A stretch of 64,000 bases of DNA. Source: Allium sativum (Eukaryota; Streptophyta; Magnoliopsida; Asparagales; Amaryllidaceae). The DNA is taken from assembly GCA_030737875.1 (NCBI GenBank), contig CM060922.1, positions 317,169,456 to 317,233,455 on the forward strand. The letters are read 5' to 3'. This document shows positions 46,032-60,503 of the stretch, piece by piece (within the stretch, counting starts at the first letter, position 1; every line of letters starts with the position of its first letter). The position numbers and the translations under genes were made by a program. The notes beneath the pieces are model-generated. The model was not told where the DNA came from, searched no databases, and was given only the letters and a program-made list of their open reading frames with translations.

Positions 46032-49000
46032 ATAATTTCGTCCTCGAAATTGCTAAAAAGTAGGGGACGACCCTATCGACTGATTAGAACATATTTGTTC
46101 ACTTCTTAACTTCAGTTTCAACTGAACCAATTTAATTTCAATTAAATTTTGATTAATTCTTATCAACAAAAATTTTCAAAAATCCTGAAAATTTTCTAAC
46201 GCCTTAACTCTTCGAAAATTTCGCCAGCACCTCCTTTGTACTGGTCAATCGGTCAAACTCCCACTCGCCTCTCTGGGCCATCTCCAACCCAAAAGAAAAT
46301 CAAACAGCCAAGCGACTTGCCAATTCGGCTCATAAATCTTATATCCAATAGAAATATAAACTTGTACCTTTTTGTCGGGCATACCAACTCTATCACTTCC
46401 ATATGTTATCACTCAGCATATACCAATGTTATTCCAATCAAATTCTGAAATTACTTTTATCTCCAACACAACCATTCGCTTTTACCAAGCCAAATTTTCA
46501 TCTCAAACTCAAGTTCAATTCTTGATTTTCAATTCCTTAACTCCCCAAATCCAATACCATTTCGGATTCTAATTTCATAAATTCAATCTTATTCGATTTC
46601 AATTCAACTTCAGTTACCCCTTAACTGACTTTACTTTAGTTCAAATCTGCTTTCACAAATTTCTGTTAAATTTGTTTTTAATTTAAATAGTCTTTCCCTG
46701 GGAGTTTTTAAATAGCTTACTCTTTTCAAAAATCAAATTTTCCTTTTTGAAATTCAACTGAGCCCATAATCAATATTCCATTAGTTAAATCACTTTTCTA
46801 TTTCTTTATCAATATTTGTTAACCACATATTTTCAATAACCATATTGGCCTTTTATGTTATTAGGAAAACATTTCTGAATATCGCCTTCCTTTATTTTCT
46901 AAACTTTAGAAAATATATGCTATTTATAACTGGAAAATATTCCAATTACTTATCTCTCTTCCGATCTCGTTTATTTCTATACTTAGGAAATATTCTTTAT
47001 TATATTTCCAAGCTTACACTTATTTGGGTTAAAACGGATGTTGTGTAAAACATCATTACGACAACCCAATTACTATATTCAACTAACTCTTTTCAACATT
47101 GATCTTCGAGCCTGAAATCTTACTATTTATTTGTTAATAATGAAATCAATCAAGTTGGGGTATAAATACCTCTCAGACCTTGACTGAATAACATTTATAA
47201 CGTCAAAACAGATAAGACTACTTACTCGAATATCAATACAATACAACTAATTCTTCACTTTTAAACACATATACACTTTCTCTTTCTATTCTTTCGAGAT
47301 TTTATTCTTAGTCTTCCTTTTTGATTTTTCTATTCTATTTCTAAGTTCGTTTTCTTATCGACTTCTATATATATCGATACGTTGATTCTAACTATCAAAT
47401 TATCTTAAAAATATTCTAACTCCTTAAATTCTCGGAAAAATTCTCCATAACCTCCTTTGTACTAGGAGCATCGGGATATTTCAAATAGCCTCCCATGGCC
47501 CTCACCAATCCAAAAGAAAAAGCCAAGCGGCTAGCCGATACGGCGCATAAAATCTCATATATGAATTAAATACATACCTTTCTCGTCTAGCATTCTATTA
47601 ATATACCTTCATACCTTATCCATACCTATCTCATATATATTTATACATTTCTAATTCATTTCAACTTAATCCAATCATTTTAACTTAGTTCGTTAAGTGA
47701 TTTTCAAATTACTGGTTTGCCCATTTCACCTTCATATTTGAGTATAACATGTTCAAATATAGGTTTAACTTGTTTATCAACTAATTGAATTCCATTTCAA
47801 TTTTATGTTCTATATTCGATTTCGAATATCCATTTACAGATCCAATCCACCTTTCAAAGTTCAACTTCAACTTCAAAACTCGATTAACTAATTCCTCTCG
47901 ACTTAGTTAATTCTATTCAATTTCTATATTTGAATTTCCTCTTTTCAAATTCTATATCTGAATTGATATATTCAAACTCTATTTCAATTCCATTGAATTT
48001 CATATATTCAATTTCTATTTCAAATTTTCTTTATTCAATCTTTACATAAGTCTCGATTTCGATTCTTTTTGGAATCGATATTTCTGCCTTTTGAAAATAG
48101 ATTTCCCTTTCAATTTCACACTCGTATTTTTATTTCTGAATTATCCAATGATAATTCTTTTCACTTCATTTTATAAACTTCGTTTATAAAAGAACTATTT
48201 ATAAACTTCGTTTATAAAGGAACTTCTCATTTTATTTCTTTTAAAACAATTTACTATTTCAAATCTATTTAAAAATTCAAATTCTATATTTTAAATTCCA
48301 TTTTGAAATTCAACACAACTTGTCTTTCCCCAAACAAATTCAAAACAGTATCTCTGGTAGTAATTCGTCACTTACAACTCGAAAATGAATACTGATGATG
48401 CAGCTGTCATCATCAGAATCTATTTTCCAGCGATCGAAGTGAGTTCAATACTATAAAACCATTTCTACACATTTCCACTTTGAAATCCATTTCAAAATAT
48501 AATTCACACTGCTTGTAAAACAATTTAAAATCTCCCAGGATCTTAAATTTTCCTTATTTTTAATCCAAATCCATTTACAAACACTTATCCAATTCTCCAG
48601 AGTTTTAATTCAATTTCTGGCTTAAATTTCAGATTTAACTCATCTGATTTCATGTATTTCACTTATATGAATTCTGATTGGTTATTTACATAACCATTTA
48701 ATTTATAATCTTACTTGATTATAATATCAACCAATATATCCAATATATATCAAAATATACGTCGGGTAAACTATTTTCATTTACCCTCTTTTCAAAACAT
48801 ATCATGCCGACCCATCGTATTCGAGTGTTTATCAACTCCTACCGATACAGTGGATCAAACTGATCGACCAGAACTCATAAACAACTCAACCAATAAATCA
48901 CCACAATATAAAACAAATTTTTATATCAATAACAAATACGTTCACTCGTATATATACACTCAATCTCAGTCTAGGGTATTACTAACCCTATCTCTACCGA

Positions 49001-49032
49001 GTCACGCCACAGAGCCAAGTAATTCTAAACTT

Positions 49033-49046
49033 AAGCTCTGATACCA
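49033..49046 (-). other. Primer binding site of element B
   Basis: TGGTATCAGAGCTT on the minus strand, 2 nt from the 5' LTR end. Confidence 0.95.
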
Positions 49047-49048
49047 GC

Positions 49049-52000
49049 TGTAACGACCCGGATTTCGAGAGACTTTGGTTATCGACATAAGCACGATGTC
49101 GATAACCAAAACATCGAAAAATCCTGGTAATTAGTGAAAGAAATTAGAGGGTGAGGATAGATAAGATAGAAACTTAGAATAGAAGAAGAAGAAGACAACA
49201 ACAACAACATCAGAGTAACACGAATCTCACAGCGGAACGAATAAAATATAACATAACTTTTGAAATACAAAGTTATAACTGTTTATACATACCATTTTCA
49301 GAGTACAACATATAACATCACAGCGGAATAAATAATAGCTATCGACTGTTGAAGCCTCCTACTCCAAGCTCTCCAAGTGCATCTGTAAATCCCGATTACT
49401 TGACTGCCCGTACAAATTTAGGCACCCAAGAGTTTAGGGAAGACAAAACAAATAAACTCCGGGTAAGTCATGTGACTGGTGTGAGTAAACTCAAATCATT
49501 TAAACAGGTATATGATATCTCATAAGACCACGCCGTGAATACGGAACGGGTTTTTCCCTTATGAGAATCCAAACATCTTTGAAAAGCAATATCATTTTGA
49601 TATTATGATAATGTCTAAATACAAATAGATATCAGTCTAGTAGAAACGCTTGCATCTCACGTTCTACATATATAGTATACAATCAAAACCGCAGGTGCGT
49701 ATTGGATGATTGGGTTTCCAACTATGACAAGGTATGGAACCACCTTCCGATCAGTGTACTCTAGGAACGATACACTGGAGTTCAACAAGAACATCTTGCA
49801 ACTCAGCCACACATGACCGACCACTCATTTCGCTTGAGTGTATCGAATGTACATCACCAACGGTCGGGATCAGCAACCGTTTCCCGTATATATATGGGAC
49901 AGCATTGATAGATTAATGAAGCAAATGAATATTCTCTAGATAGGTGATTATACACCCTACTTCGGTGCGACCGACTTAGCCATGTTGCCTGCCCGATTTT
50001 TGTCATTTACCAGATGTGAGGCTAGAAGCTACGCTTACTTTCCATTCATTGATAACACGATCACTTTGAATGCCACATTATCAGATCCGTTAATCATTAG
50101 TTGGATCTGCACAAATAGATTCTGGATATTATGCGAAGGGAATAAATCCGTTGTCCACCATATATATTTGTACAGTCCAACTCTTTCGATCATTGGAACT
50201 ATTCTGTCAGACATTCGTCCATATACGTTCGTTCTGGGACTGAACGAAACCGAAGGCACTATTCTGTAAACAGGACAGCCCTTGCACTTTACTCCGTCTT
50301 CAATTTCTTCATCGTATTTGATCACAACGCTTATGTCGATACGGAATGGTTCTTCAGATAATAATCCAACCGGTCTCTCCATATTAACAACGTAAAATGG
50401 TCAAAACTTCGATAGTCTGTGATTTAACTATCAAATGAAAATATGTCGGTGTACAAACAACGATCTTAATTCCAAATGGAATTATCGATCCAATCATCAA
50501 TCATATATATATATATTCATATTTCCTTATTTTCTAAAATTAGAAAATATATGTTTTCATCATTGGAAAACATTTCCAATCCTCATTTACGCATCACTAT
50601 CATTCCACAACTATTAGTCCCTAACTGTAAACTAGTAAGAGAACAATTCTCTAAGTATAAACCCCGAAGGCCGAAACCAACATCAGATCAACACTCAGAA
50701 AACTATTCAACTTACTAATCTCTAGTCAGTTTCTAATTTTTGTTTAACTTCACTTCTAAATTTCTATATTCGATTAACCCCTTTTGATAAACTACGTTTG
50801 ATTAACTCCTTTTGATAAACTACGTTTGATTAACTCTTTTTGATAAACTACGTTTTTCCGTTACAACTATTTCCCTTTTATAACGTTTACTTACCGTTAC
50901 AAATATTTCCTATTTATAACTTCTATTTACCGTTACAAATATTCCCTATTTATAACTAAATAAATATTTCCTTTATTCTATTTATTTTCTAAATAAATAT
51001 TCCCCTTTTCAATTCTATTTATTTTCTAAATAAATATTTCCTTTATTAAAACTCTATTTGTTTTATAAATACTTTTCCTTTTATAAAACCGTGTTCGTTT
51101 TATAAATACTCTATTTTCAAATTGTTTCCTTTTATAAAATCGGTTGATTTTATAAAACTCCTTTATTTCGATATACATTGAAATATTCTTTTTTTATTAC
51201 AACTCAGGGTTTCTTATGATATTCAAAATATCAAACAACGATGATCAATATCGTTCTAACATCCATAATCAATAACAAATTATAAATCACACATATATCA
51301 CAATATATGAAAACAGTAAAATAATTGTTGAGGAACCCAGTCGGATTCCTCCAACCTGTCTCCCTGCATCCACAGATGTTACACAGTATAATATATATCA
51401 TATTTCATTTTGAAATGAAATATCCTGCTGTACAGAATCAATATTTGATTAACAGTACATAGATTAACTATAACTACGTTTTCAATCAAATCTATTTAAC
51501 AGTCCAGTTTAACAATCAATATACAGCAGTCAATAAATAAAGTACAATTTATATTAAAATATAAATTGAGGAGAGTTAGTGAGTTTTACTCACATTGCGC
51601 GTTAACCGTTAAATAACGGTTTGCGGTCGATAGTTCTGATTAGGCAATTTGTGTCGATATAATTTGTAATGAACTCAACTTCATTCCAAAGTGGTTCCAT
51701 TTCGTAGCATTCGTCTGTATGATTCTATCGGATCATCTGGGCCTTATCTCGATCTATCAATTTCAGGTGTGCCTAACTCTTCAGCCCGCAGTGCTTTCCT
51801 TTCTTGTATTCTTGTTCGAAACTGAGACAAAGCTCCACCTTCACTTTGTGTTATTCGTAAGCCCTTCTTTCCTATTTAATTTTCTTTCTTTTTAAATAAA
51901 TGGGCTCGCCCCATTCTGTTGGCCTAATATCCACTACCATATTACACCGTATGTAGCCTTCTCCTCCTCTTACAGTATCCCAAACATTGCTCCACCATAA

Positions 52001-53743
52001 CTCCCCCTTTATTTCTTTCTTCTTCTTCTTATTTTTCTATCATATCTTGGGCCTTAACGTTACATCAGCCCATATACCATGCAGACCCATTGCAACAGTT
52101 CTTCCCTTCCATTAAAATGGTGCCCTCCCACCACTTACGTAACGGAATCCAACTTACCCCATGCAAACTCCTACTTGCCTCGTATACAAACACAGCACCC
52201 ACCCTTAACGCCTACCCCTTCTCTGTCAAAAACTTACGACAGAAAGTTCCTTCACATTTTAAACAACTAAAATTACCATCCAACATTTCAGACCTTTCCA
52301 ACCTCTCATCCCTTCGGCAATACTTCACGCACCATCCACCATTTCAGAAATATCAACTTCGGCATCTCCAGTAAGTGAAACCACCGAACTTCTCTCCCCT
52401 CTAGAATTTTCGAACACCTGACTCCCTCTAATAAACCCACTACCTCAAATAAAAAGAAGAACTCCTTTTCCTGCTCCACTCGCCAGCACAGTAACAGCCC
52501 ATCCCCTCCTCTTTACATCGCCGGAGATCCTTTCCCGACTCCTCTCCAACACATCAAAGTTCGATTTCACACTCCTCCTCGTTCTTCCTGCAATCCTTTA
52601 CGTCCTCAGCTCGGCTCCAAACAGAAACCGTCGGTTCCTCCTTGTCTCGAGCTTCAGAAAATGGTGCGCACCCTACAAAATGGGTATAGGACGGGAGCTC
52701 CACTTAAGACGATTTCAAAGATCTCTGTTTTGAGAATTTAGGAATTTATTTTGATTTTATTTATTTTTTTGAAAGGATCGAAATCCTTTATTTCTTGAAG
52801 GAACTGGCGGCCACGTTTTGACCGTGGAATGAATGAATTTAGGTTAGCTTATAAGGAGGGTTATTTATATAGGAGAGGCTGAGATATTATTTGTGCGGTG
52901 GAAAAAGACTAGTGCGTGGCTTATTTTAGGCTTAGTAATAAGTTAGGATACCGTATATATATACAATTTCATCCACAGATGACCTGCTCTAGACAGAAGT
53001 AAAAATACCATTGTATCGAGCACGGTGCCATGATCTCAAAAATATAATAATACCGGTAGGTGGACTCATATTTTGAAACTTCAAAATGTTGATTTCAGGG
53101 TGCGAAGTACTTCAAATAAAAAGTTACTTATTAAATTAATTAAAAATTACAGTAAAATTCAAAAAATTAAATTATCCTTATTTCCTAAAAGAACCTTGTT
53201 TAAATTCAAACCCGATCTCTAGTTATATCGAATAAACCGTTACGGTCGATAAACGATTCTATAGCGACTATTTTAAAATTTGATTTGGACATATCTTAAA
53301 ATCTACACGACGAAATCCTGATTTTTCTCTTCCACTAGAAAGATATACTCCACCAGCTCCACACGTTTCTTGTTTCACAGAAATCCGGCTTAAAACGAAT
53401 CCTGTACATTTAGTTGGAGTTCGAATCGCCAAATTACGAACTGCAGCGCCATTTCAAGCTCGTTTATAATTATATTATAAACTATACGTTCAACTGTCGA
53501 CGATTTAATATATTCGTTATTCAAATTCAATTCCAAGCTGAATTAAATATCACAGATGATCCGGTTCACATCATATCGTCATTTCAACAAATTCTGATTA
53601 TTTAGAATTAAATATATATTTAATTTATTATTTTAATTAAATATTCATCATAATTGAAATCCATGACCATTAAATTCTCTAAACCACCATTTATATAATT
53701 AAATAAATTAATCATAATACCCCTGCCAATGCGGGTCATTACA
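49049..53743 (-). repeat. Element B, 5' LTR (right copy, 4.7 kb)
   Basis: Almost identical to 41308-46015. The U5 hairpin is at 49075-49109. The TSD GCATT follows at 53744-53748. Confidence 0.95.
49075..49109 (-). other. U5 hairpin of element B
   Basis: Arms TTGGTTATCGACAT (49075-49088) and ATGTCGATAACCAA (49096-49109) pair perfectly. Compared with element A, one base pair changes on both sides. Confidence 0.75.
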
Positions 53744-53748
53744 GCATT

Positions 53749-54046
53749 TCTTGGGTTTTGATATTATTATGAGCCAATTAGCAAGCCTCTTGGCTTTTTC
53801 TTTTTCTTTTTGGATGATGAGGGCTCTATAAGGCAAGTTGTGGTTTTACCGATCAGCCCGTACAAAGGAGGTTATGGCGAAAATTTTCGAAAATTTAGGG
53901 TGTTAGCAAAATTTTGGAAAAATTAGAAAATTCTTAGAAACTGAAAAGTTGAAGAATGAAAGCTAAAATGAAAGTTGAGTTGGTAAATTAAACAACTTTT
54001 AGCTCCGTTCCTTTTCGAGGATGAAAAGATTTAAAGTGGGGGAGAT
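53749..54046 (+). mobile_element. Array C internal 1, second segment with PPT
   Basis: It resumes after element B and contains the conserved block (53765-53900; GTACAAAGGAGGT, AAAATTTTCGAAAA), a degraded TTTTCGAGGATGAAAA, and the PPT AAAGTGGGGGAGAT (54033-54046). Confidence 0.85.
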
Positions 54047-54403
54047 TGTAACAACTCGAAATTTCTGAACCAACTAAAGATTTTGTTTTAATTGTTTTAA
54101 TGGATTTTGAATATTTAAAATGATTTATTTTAAATAATAACGACTAAAATTTTATTTAAATCGAAGTTAGAATGTACAAATTTATTTTAATTATAAAACG
54201 AGTTTGAAAATGGCGCAGTAGTTTGAAAATTCGATTTTAAACTTTAAATGAATGTACAAAATGAAGAATAAATCGAATTTCAGTAAAACCAAAAACGTTA
54301 GAATATGTTTAGTTATATCTTTCTAAGGAATGTGCAAAATTCAGATTTCATATATACAAGTTGAAAGTTATGTCCAATTTAAAATTTAAAATAGTCGCTA
54401 TGG

Positions 54404-54441
<38 letters not shown>

Positions 54442-57400
54442 TAATATATAGCCCTTAAATCTTAACCATTTTGCAAACGACCTCCATTTTCGATGAAACC
54501 ACTTTTATTGGATCCGGAATGTCAAATTATAGTTAGGTTTCAAATTTCATAATTTATGGAATTTATATGTGAGCGCAGTGAATTTAAATGTGTTTTGTAA
54601 TTTTAGTTTGAATTTAATCGTCTGGAAAAATGGTCATTTTTCAGACGGTCTCCAAATTCGACGAAATTAGTTTTGTTAGGACCGTATCGTCAAAACATAG
54701 CTAGATTTATTTATTTTTTGAAATTTTTGGACTTAGTAGGTGGTCGCGGTAAATTGAAATGTGCATTCAAATTCAATATATACTGATTTATAATTTAATT
54801 TTGATAAAAACTGATCGAAACAGTCGAATTGGCTTACGAAATATATCTCATTGTGTCCGGAATGAGGGTATTTAGCTAGGGACAATAGTCGTTGGGTTTG
54901 ATTTAGAGTTCGTAATGATAAACAAGTATTTTTATAATTAAATAATAATTAAAAATAATATATATATCAAAACACTTGGTCAAAACCCTAGAATTATTCA
55001 AACCCGTAGTCAATTATCTCTCAGCCGACTTTTCCCAAAACCGACGCTCCAAAACCTCCCATTTTTTAATACCAAATTTCTCCAAAATCGTTGCAATTTA
55101 AAACGCGAAATCAAAGCAAATTTGAAGAACTCGCTGAGATCTAGATATTGAATGGTCATGATAGGATTTGTTGTTGTGAATGGCGAAATTTCTACGCTCG
55201 AATGTTGGTCGTTTGAATGGGTTTTTAGGGCTAGGGGTGACTTTGAGTTTTACGAGATTGAAGGGGGAGGTTGGCAGTGTATAGCTCTTCGGCGTGGTGC
55301 TCGAAGATGGTGGTCCGGCTGCTCGAGAAGGGTTTGCGGTGGAGATTTAAATCGATGACGGGTTGTTTTGAAAATAAGAGAATGACGGGTTTCTGAGAAG
55401 ATGAGGGAAACTTTAATGTAATTATTTCTTTAATTATTTAATTAATTAACATAATTGTGGAATCAATGTATTAAAATTCGTATCTTTTTCATATTAGATC
55501 AGAATTGAGTGATTTAAGTTTTGTTGCGATTGCAGCGATTAAATCTACAACAAGGGACTGACTAGACCTGATTTGGAGCTAGTTTGTGTTTGGGCTAAAT
55601 TAAACGTCTGTTTAATTTAGTTCAAAATTAAAAATCATCAGTTAAAGAATGACGGAGAGCAAACCAATGTGATTATGGTGTTTTGATTATGGTGTGGATA
55701 TGTTTAACATATTGAAAATAATGTTAATATTGATGAGGTAGTTTAAATTAAATTATAAATATTCATTTATAATTTAAACAGTGAAATTAGTTAATTAGAA
55801 AATAATTCAAATTGAATTAGAACTGGTTAAATTTATTAACCAGTGATTATTTTAAATTGACTGTTGTTGTTTGAAAACCCCACACGGTTATTGGGATGAT
55901 ATTTGATGTACACTAATCCCAATATTTAGTTATATGCCAATCGATTGGTTGACAGACTGCGATAAGCGTCATTTAATTATTTAATGCTTATACAGTTGTA
56001 AATTGCACTCTGGATGTGAATTGACTGTTTGATGATTATTTATCATTATTGTTGAATACACGTGATGTACGAAATCCATATAACTAAAATTATATGGTAA
56101 TTGATTGAGTCGCATTCCAATTCAGAATATGAACGAATGTATTAAAATAATATTTAGTGAAGAATTAAAATATGATTTTGTTGTCCGATTTTGGATGGAC
56201 ACGAAAATATTGAAATATATGAAGCCGGGTTAAGTATAGAAATGCCATTTTAACCTGAACGGGTTTATCAATCGATTTTATTCGTTTGATAAGGAATACG
56301 AAAAAGAATTGGATTTCGAAATCTGATATTTTGAAAATATTATCGTTCTAAAATTATAATGATATGGAATATTCGATTTTGATTTAAAATTGAAAACGAG
56401 GTTGAAATCGTTTTGAAATGTATTTATAAACGAATTTATAAAATACGTTTTGAATGAAAATCGACGAAATATATATAATATATTTATTATATATATTAAA
56501 CGGCTTGTATAGAACGCGTCGTGCATCGACCGTTCGGGAATTTCGACCAATAACTTCAAATGAACGCAACTGGAGATCCAACCGTCGGATTCTCTAAAAT
56601 CGGAACCATTGGGTTTGTATCGAAAAGAGCTTTCGAATGATAATAAGAGATTTGAAATCTAATGGTTGGATTTTAAAATATGTCCAAATCAATTTTGGAA
56701 AAGGTCGTTGTAAATTCAATTCGATGACCATATATGGAAATTGACTGAAATGGAGATATTAAAATCATTAACAATATGAATAAATTATGTAAAATCATAA
56801 TAAATGATTTGGAAGTTTGGATGAAATATTCCATATTTGTAAGGATAAATGATATTTTTATCAGAATGAACTAGTTAACAATAGAATAGAGAACTGGAAG
56901 GAATTGAAATGGTTTTAAAATAATCAGAGTTTTCCAACGAATAAATTGGAATGGAAATAATCTTCAGAATATTTTGATATTGGGATTCCATGATTATGCG
57001 GATATTGTTGAGGAATTTGGAAGATATGTATATCGTTATTCCCAATACGATATTTGTTGGTTTCAGAATTTGATATTGAATATAAGCCGATATAATTTCT
57101 ATTTAGTGCCTTGCATTTAATATCAAATTGGATTTTGGGTTTGTCGTGAATGGTGTCTTAAATAACAATGTTCTTAAACCTAGATGAGACAGGAATAAAT
57201 CTTTTAATTAAGATTAATGATGTTTTACAATTATATTTATTAATTGGGATTAAATGGAAGTTGATTTTGGGCTAGTTATGAACGATGTTTTAAATGACAT
57301 TTCTTCTTTAGCCCAATTAACAATGAAGATATGATTTGAAATTTATAAATCTTTTTATTAAGATTTAATAGAAAGTTTCCAAAATAAAGTTTTCCAATTT

Positions 57401-59513
57401 AATATATTGAATTTGAATTGACTGGAATTCAATTTAATAATCGAGATGAGCTTCTGTGAATGAAGACCGTTACTATTTGTGGAATTTAGCAGGCCTTGCA
57501 GCTATTCCATTTATAGTATTGATTTGATATGGAAGTTTATATCGATTATATATTGATCTGATTTTTGTGAAGATTCTATATTTAATGGAAGATGATTTTG
57601 GGTTTATCGTGAACTGTGTTTTAAGCGACATTTGTTCTTTAACCCAAGTAAAGACACGATCTATTTCCTAAAATTTGGATAATCGTTAAGTAATGGTTTT
57701 TTAGATTAAAACTAAACTAGAGTTTTAATGAATCTTTAAATAGATTAAAGTGAGAACGGGATAATTAAATTTATCGAATTCATGAAATGATCGAGAATGG
57801 AGTACCACTAGTTTTACTCAAGGCGATAGTTAAATCTTTAAATAGATTTGAACGTGAAATGGTAATTAAATTTGCCGATAACATTGTAGGTGTTAGATAT
57901 GGAGTACTACCAGTTTTGCTCCATGGGACGAATAGGTTGAGATTGGAATAATAAATAATAAGTGATTACTTCAGTAAGGTTCGGTAATACCGACTAGTTT
58001 TATAAACCCTAATTTTGTTTAAAATGGTTAAAAAATAATAAAATCTTTTGAAATGATATCCAAAGGAAGATTAAAGAAATAGTTTGAAAGAATTTATCTT
58101 TGATAAAATTAATGGGAACCTTCCCCATAAAATGCGAATACTTGAATAAAAGAATATTCTGAATTGGAATGAGGCGTATGATGTGTTTTTATAGCACTTG
58201 ATTATTGATTATATAATACGCAAGTTATTCTGAAAGATTCGGTTTATCCCATTCTGAATAACTGATATGACGACTAAAAGTCAACGATGAAGATGGTGGT
58301 TGAAGACCGAAGATCTTCACATCGTTTGGCTGATTATCGGGTGCCTTGATTGGGCTGTACATCCAAGACAAGGTAGTAAGTGGTCATCGTCCAGACGTAC
58401 TTTGAGATCGACCGGATATGTGAGAACCTCTCTCTTGTATTGGTCATATGGGACGACGAATAAGGTGCCCCCGGTTTCATTCAGACCCAGAAGGGACTTG
58501 TAAACGGATGTGTGTCCGACGTCGGATTTCATTATGTATTGATTGATTTCTATTAAATATATATCGGTTTGGTGGAGGAGAATTTATTATCTTGCTTAAC
58601 ACCCTTCTCTAAGGCATATGAGCTTAGAGGTTATATATTGATAGACATCAATCGTATGGTGTGGATTGTCAATGTGGCATGTTGAGATGCATTGATCAAG
58701 GCTTTTGCTGAAAAGCAGAGTCTTGTGGACGATGATCAAAGAACGACTTTAAGTAGCCTAGCTTTGTGTATAGTGTTAATTCACGAGCCTCGCACCCGGT
58801 ATGACTTAAAAACGGGATAGTGACTGCAGGGAGTGCACGACGTTTCTCTCTAGGTAGAATTGGTGTCATGGTATGGAGCCTAGAAATTTTTACTTATGTG
58901 GATGACGGAATGAGGCGCCTCAGATATTAAGTCCAGAGTGGCTTAGAGATAGGTCCGATAGGACCTGGAAACATGTGTTCAGGAATAATTAATCCACTAA
59001 AGTAAGTGTGGACCGGCCCTGAAGATCCAAGGACTCGCCAGCGTCTGAGCCCTAAGGCATTTGCTAGAGTGTCTCGAAATCGGTAAGGAGACATCCCTTG
59101 CCTCGACTCATAGACGAAAATCCAATTTCCAATACGTGACTTTTCGGTTTTAGTTGTAAACCTGTATGGCGGCATAGTGGCATGGGACGCTCATGTCGTC
59201 TATCATTGATACATTTATATTTGAAGATTTTTTTTGACACCATGCACTTATAATAATGTCAAAATGGTCTATTTTAAAGCGTATCAAGCATGTTTGTCTA
59301 ATATAAGGTAAAACTCTATCCTCCGGCTTGCGTTGCATTGTGTAATGGGACCTGAGTCTTATAATAGCTTCATTTTCCAAAAAGCATTGCGTTGTTTTAT
59401 TTTTAAACTAATATTCATGTGGAGTGAACTCATTCTGTGACATACAACATGGTACCATGATTTTTAACCATTTTAAATAAAATTTTAATAACGGTTTTTA
59501 GTTCTCACACCAG
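54047..59513 (+). mobile_element. Array C LTR2 (5.47 kb, 3' end deleted)
   Basis: It starts TGTAACAACTCG after the PPT and is an uninterrupted counterpart of LTR1. At 59511-59514 it jumps from CACACCAG straight into internal sequence (AACCGAATG), losing about 460 bases that LTR1 keeps (40133-40592), including the LTR end and the primer site. Both breakpoints share AG. Confidence 0.85.
54406..54436. repeat. AT microsatellite in C LTR2
   Basis: A (TA)n run; LTR1 and LTR3 have only short AT stretches at this place. Confidence 0.9.
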
Positions 59514-60503
59514 AACCGAATGAAATAATTCATCAAAGATAGGATTAGTAATGTCCTGTAAGAATAACTCGTTAGAGATAGGGTCAGTAATACCCTAGAA
59601 TGAGTTTGAAGAGTATTATTTATAAAAAAAATTGGATTTGAAAAGTATATCATATTATACGTATCCAAGTATTTTATTTTATATTGAACATGGACTATCG
59701 GGTATATGAAGATTTTGCATATACGCCTAGCTATCATATATACGAAGTCTCAAATATGTTGGGTAGGTATATAATGACACTCTAGTCGCTCGGAGATGAT
59801 TCTGGTGATTGGTATATCATCATCAGTATCTATGTTTGAGTTTTAAAAGTGGGATATCTATATATTTCCAATTGACTGGTGTGAGAACCAAAACATAGTT
59901 AGAGTTTATTGTTTGTGATTTGGCATTGGAAATACGATTTTTGAGTATATATAGAGAAGTTATATACTTGAAAAAGTTAACGAACTAATTGGTTGCTGGT
60001 TGTGTTGTGTGATTATTGGTTCAACTGATTCAAATATCGAGACAATGAAACCAATATGAAGATGAAAGGTAAATTTAGCCAAATGGAATCAAATATTGAA
60101 CTGAATTGAAAATTGACTAGAACTGCATATGTGCATAAGTGTATATACTGAAGAGGTCATAGCACGGAAGCAGAGAAGAGGAATAAAATTATATGCCCGA
60201 GAAATAGGTACATGTTTCTGCATTTCTTGGGTTTTGATAATTTTATAAGCCAGTTGGATTTTTATTTTTGTTTGATGAGGGCCCTGTAAGGCAAGTTGTA
60301 GTTTTACCGATCAGCCCGTATAAAGGAGGTTATGACGATTTTTTTTGAAAATTTAGGGTGTTAGCCAAATTTTTAAGAAATTAGAAAATTCTTAGAAACT
60401 AAAAAATTGAGGAATGAAAGCTAGAATGAAAGTTGAGTTAGTTAGTTAAACAACTTTCAGCTCCGTTCCTTTTCGAGGATAAAAAGATTTAAGTGGGGGA
60501 GAC
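59514..60503 (+). mobile_element. Array C internal 2, primer site deleted
   Basis: Parallel to internal 1 but uninterrupted at the B target site (60218-60235). It has a conserved block at 60240-60350 and a PPT AAGTGGGGGAGAC (60491-60503). Without a primer site it cannot be copied on its own. Confidence 0.85.

Larger units (their letters stand above)
46016..49048 (-). mobile_element. Element B internal region, non-coding with duplicated 3' block
   Basis: This 3.0-kb stretch is AT-rich with no protein similarity. It carries the conserved CTCCTTTGTAC/AAATTTTC block twice (46211-46330 and 47431-47560). Between the two copies, 47150-47185 matches element A's LTR near 6420-6455 (GTCTGAGAGGTA and ATACCCCAACTTG). 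This looks like a collapsed internal-LTR-internal tandem, as in array C. Confidence 0.75.
41308..53743 (-). mobile_element. Element B: complete non-coding LARD-like retrotransposon
   Basis: This 12.4-kb element has 4.7-kb LTRs and a 3.03-kb internal region, perfect TG...CA ends and the 5-bp duplication GCATT (41303-41307 and 53744-53748). Unit 2 of array C (60218-60235) shows the empty site, reading straight through CTGCATTTCTTGGG. The PBS and PPT put it on the minus strand. No gag or pol can be seen in any frame. By eye the two LTRs differ at only about two dozen positions plus microsatellite changes, so this is the youngest insertion in the window. Confidence 0.95.
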
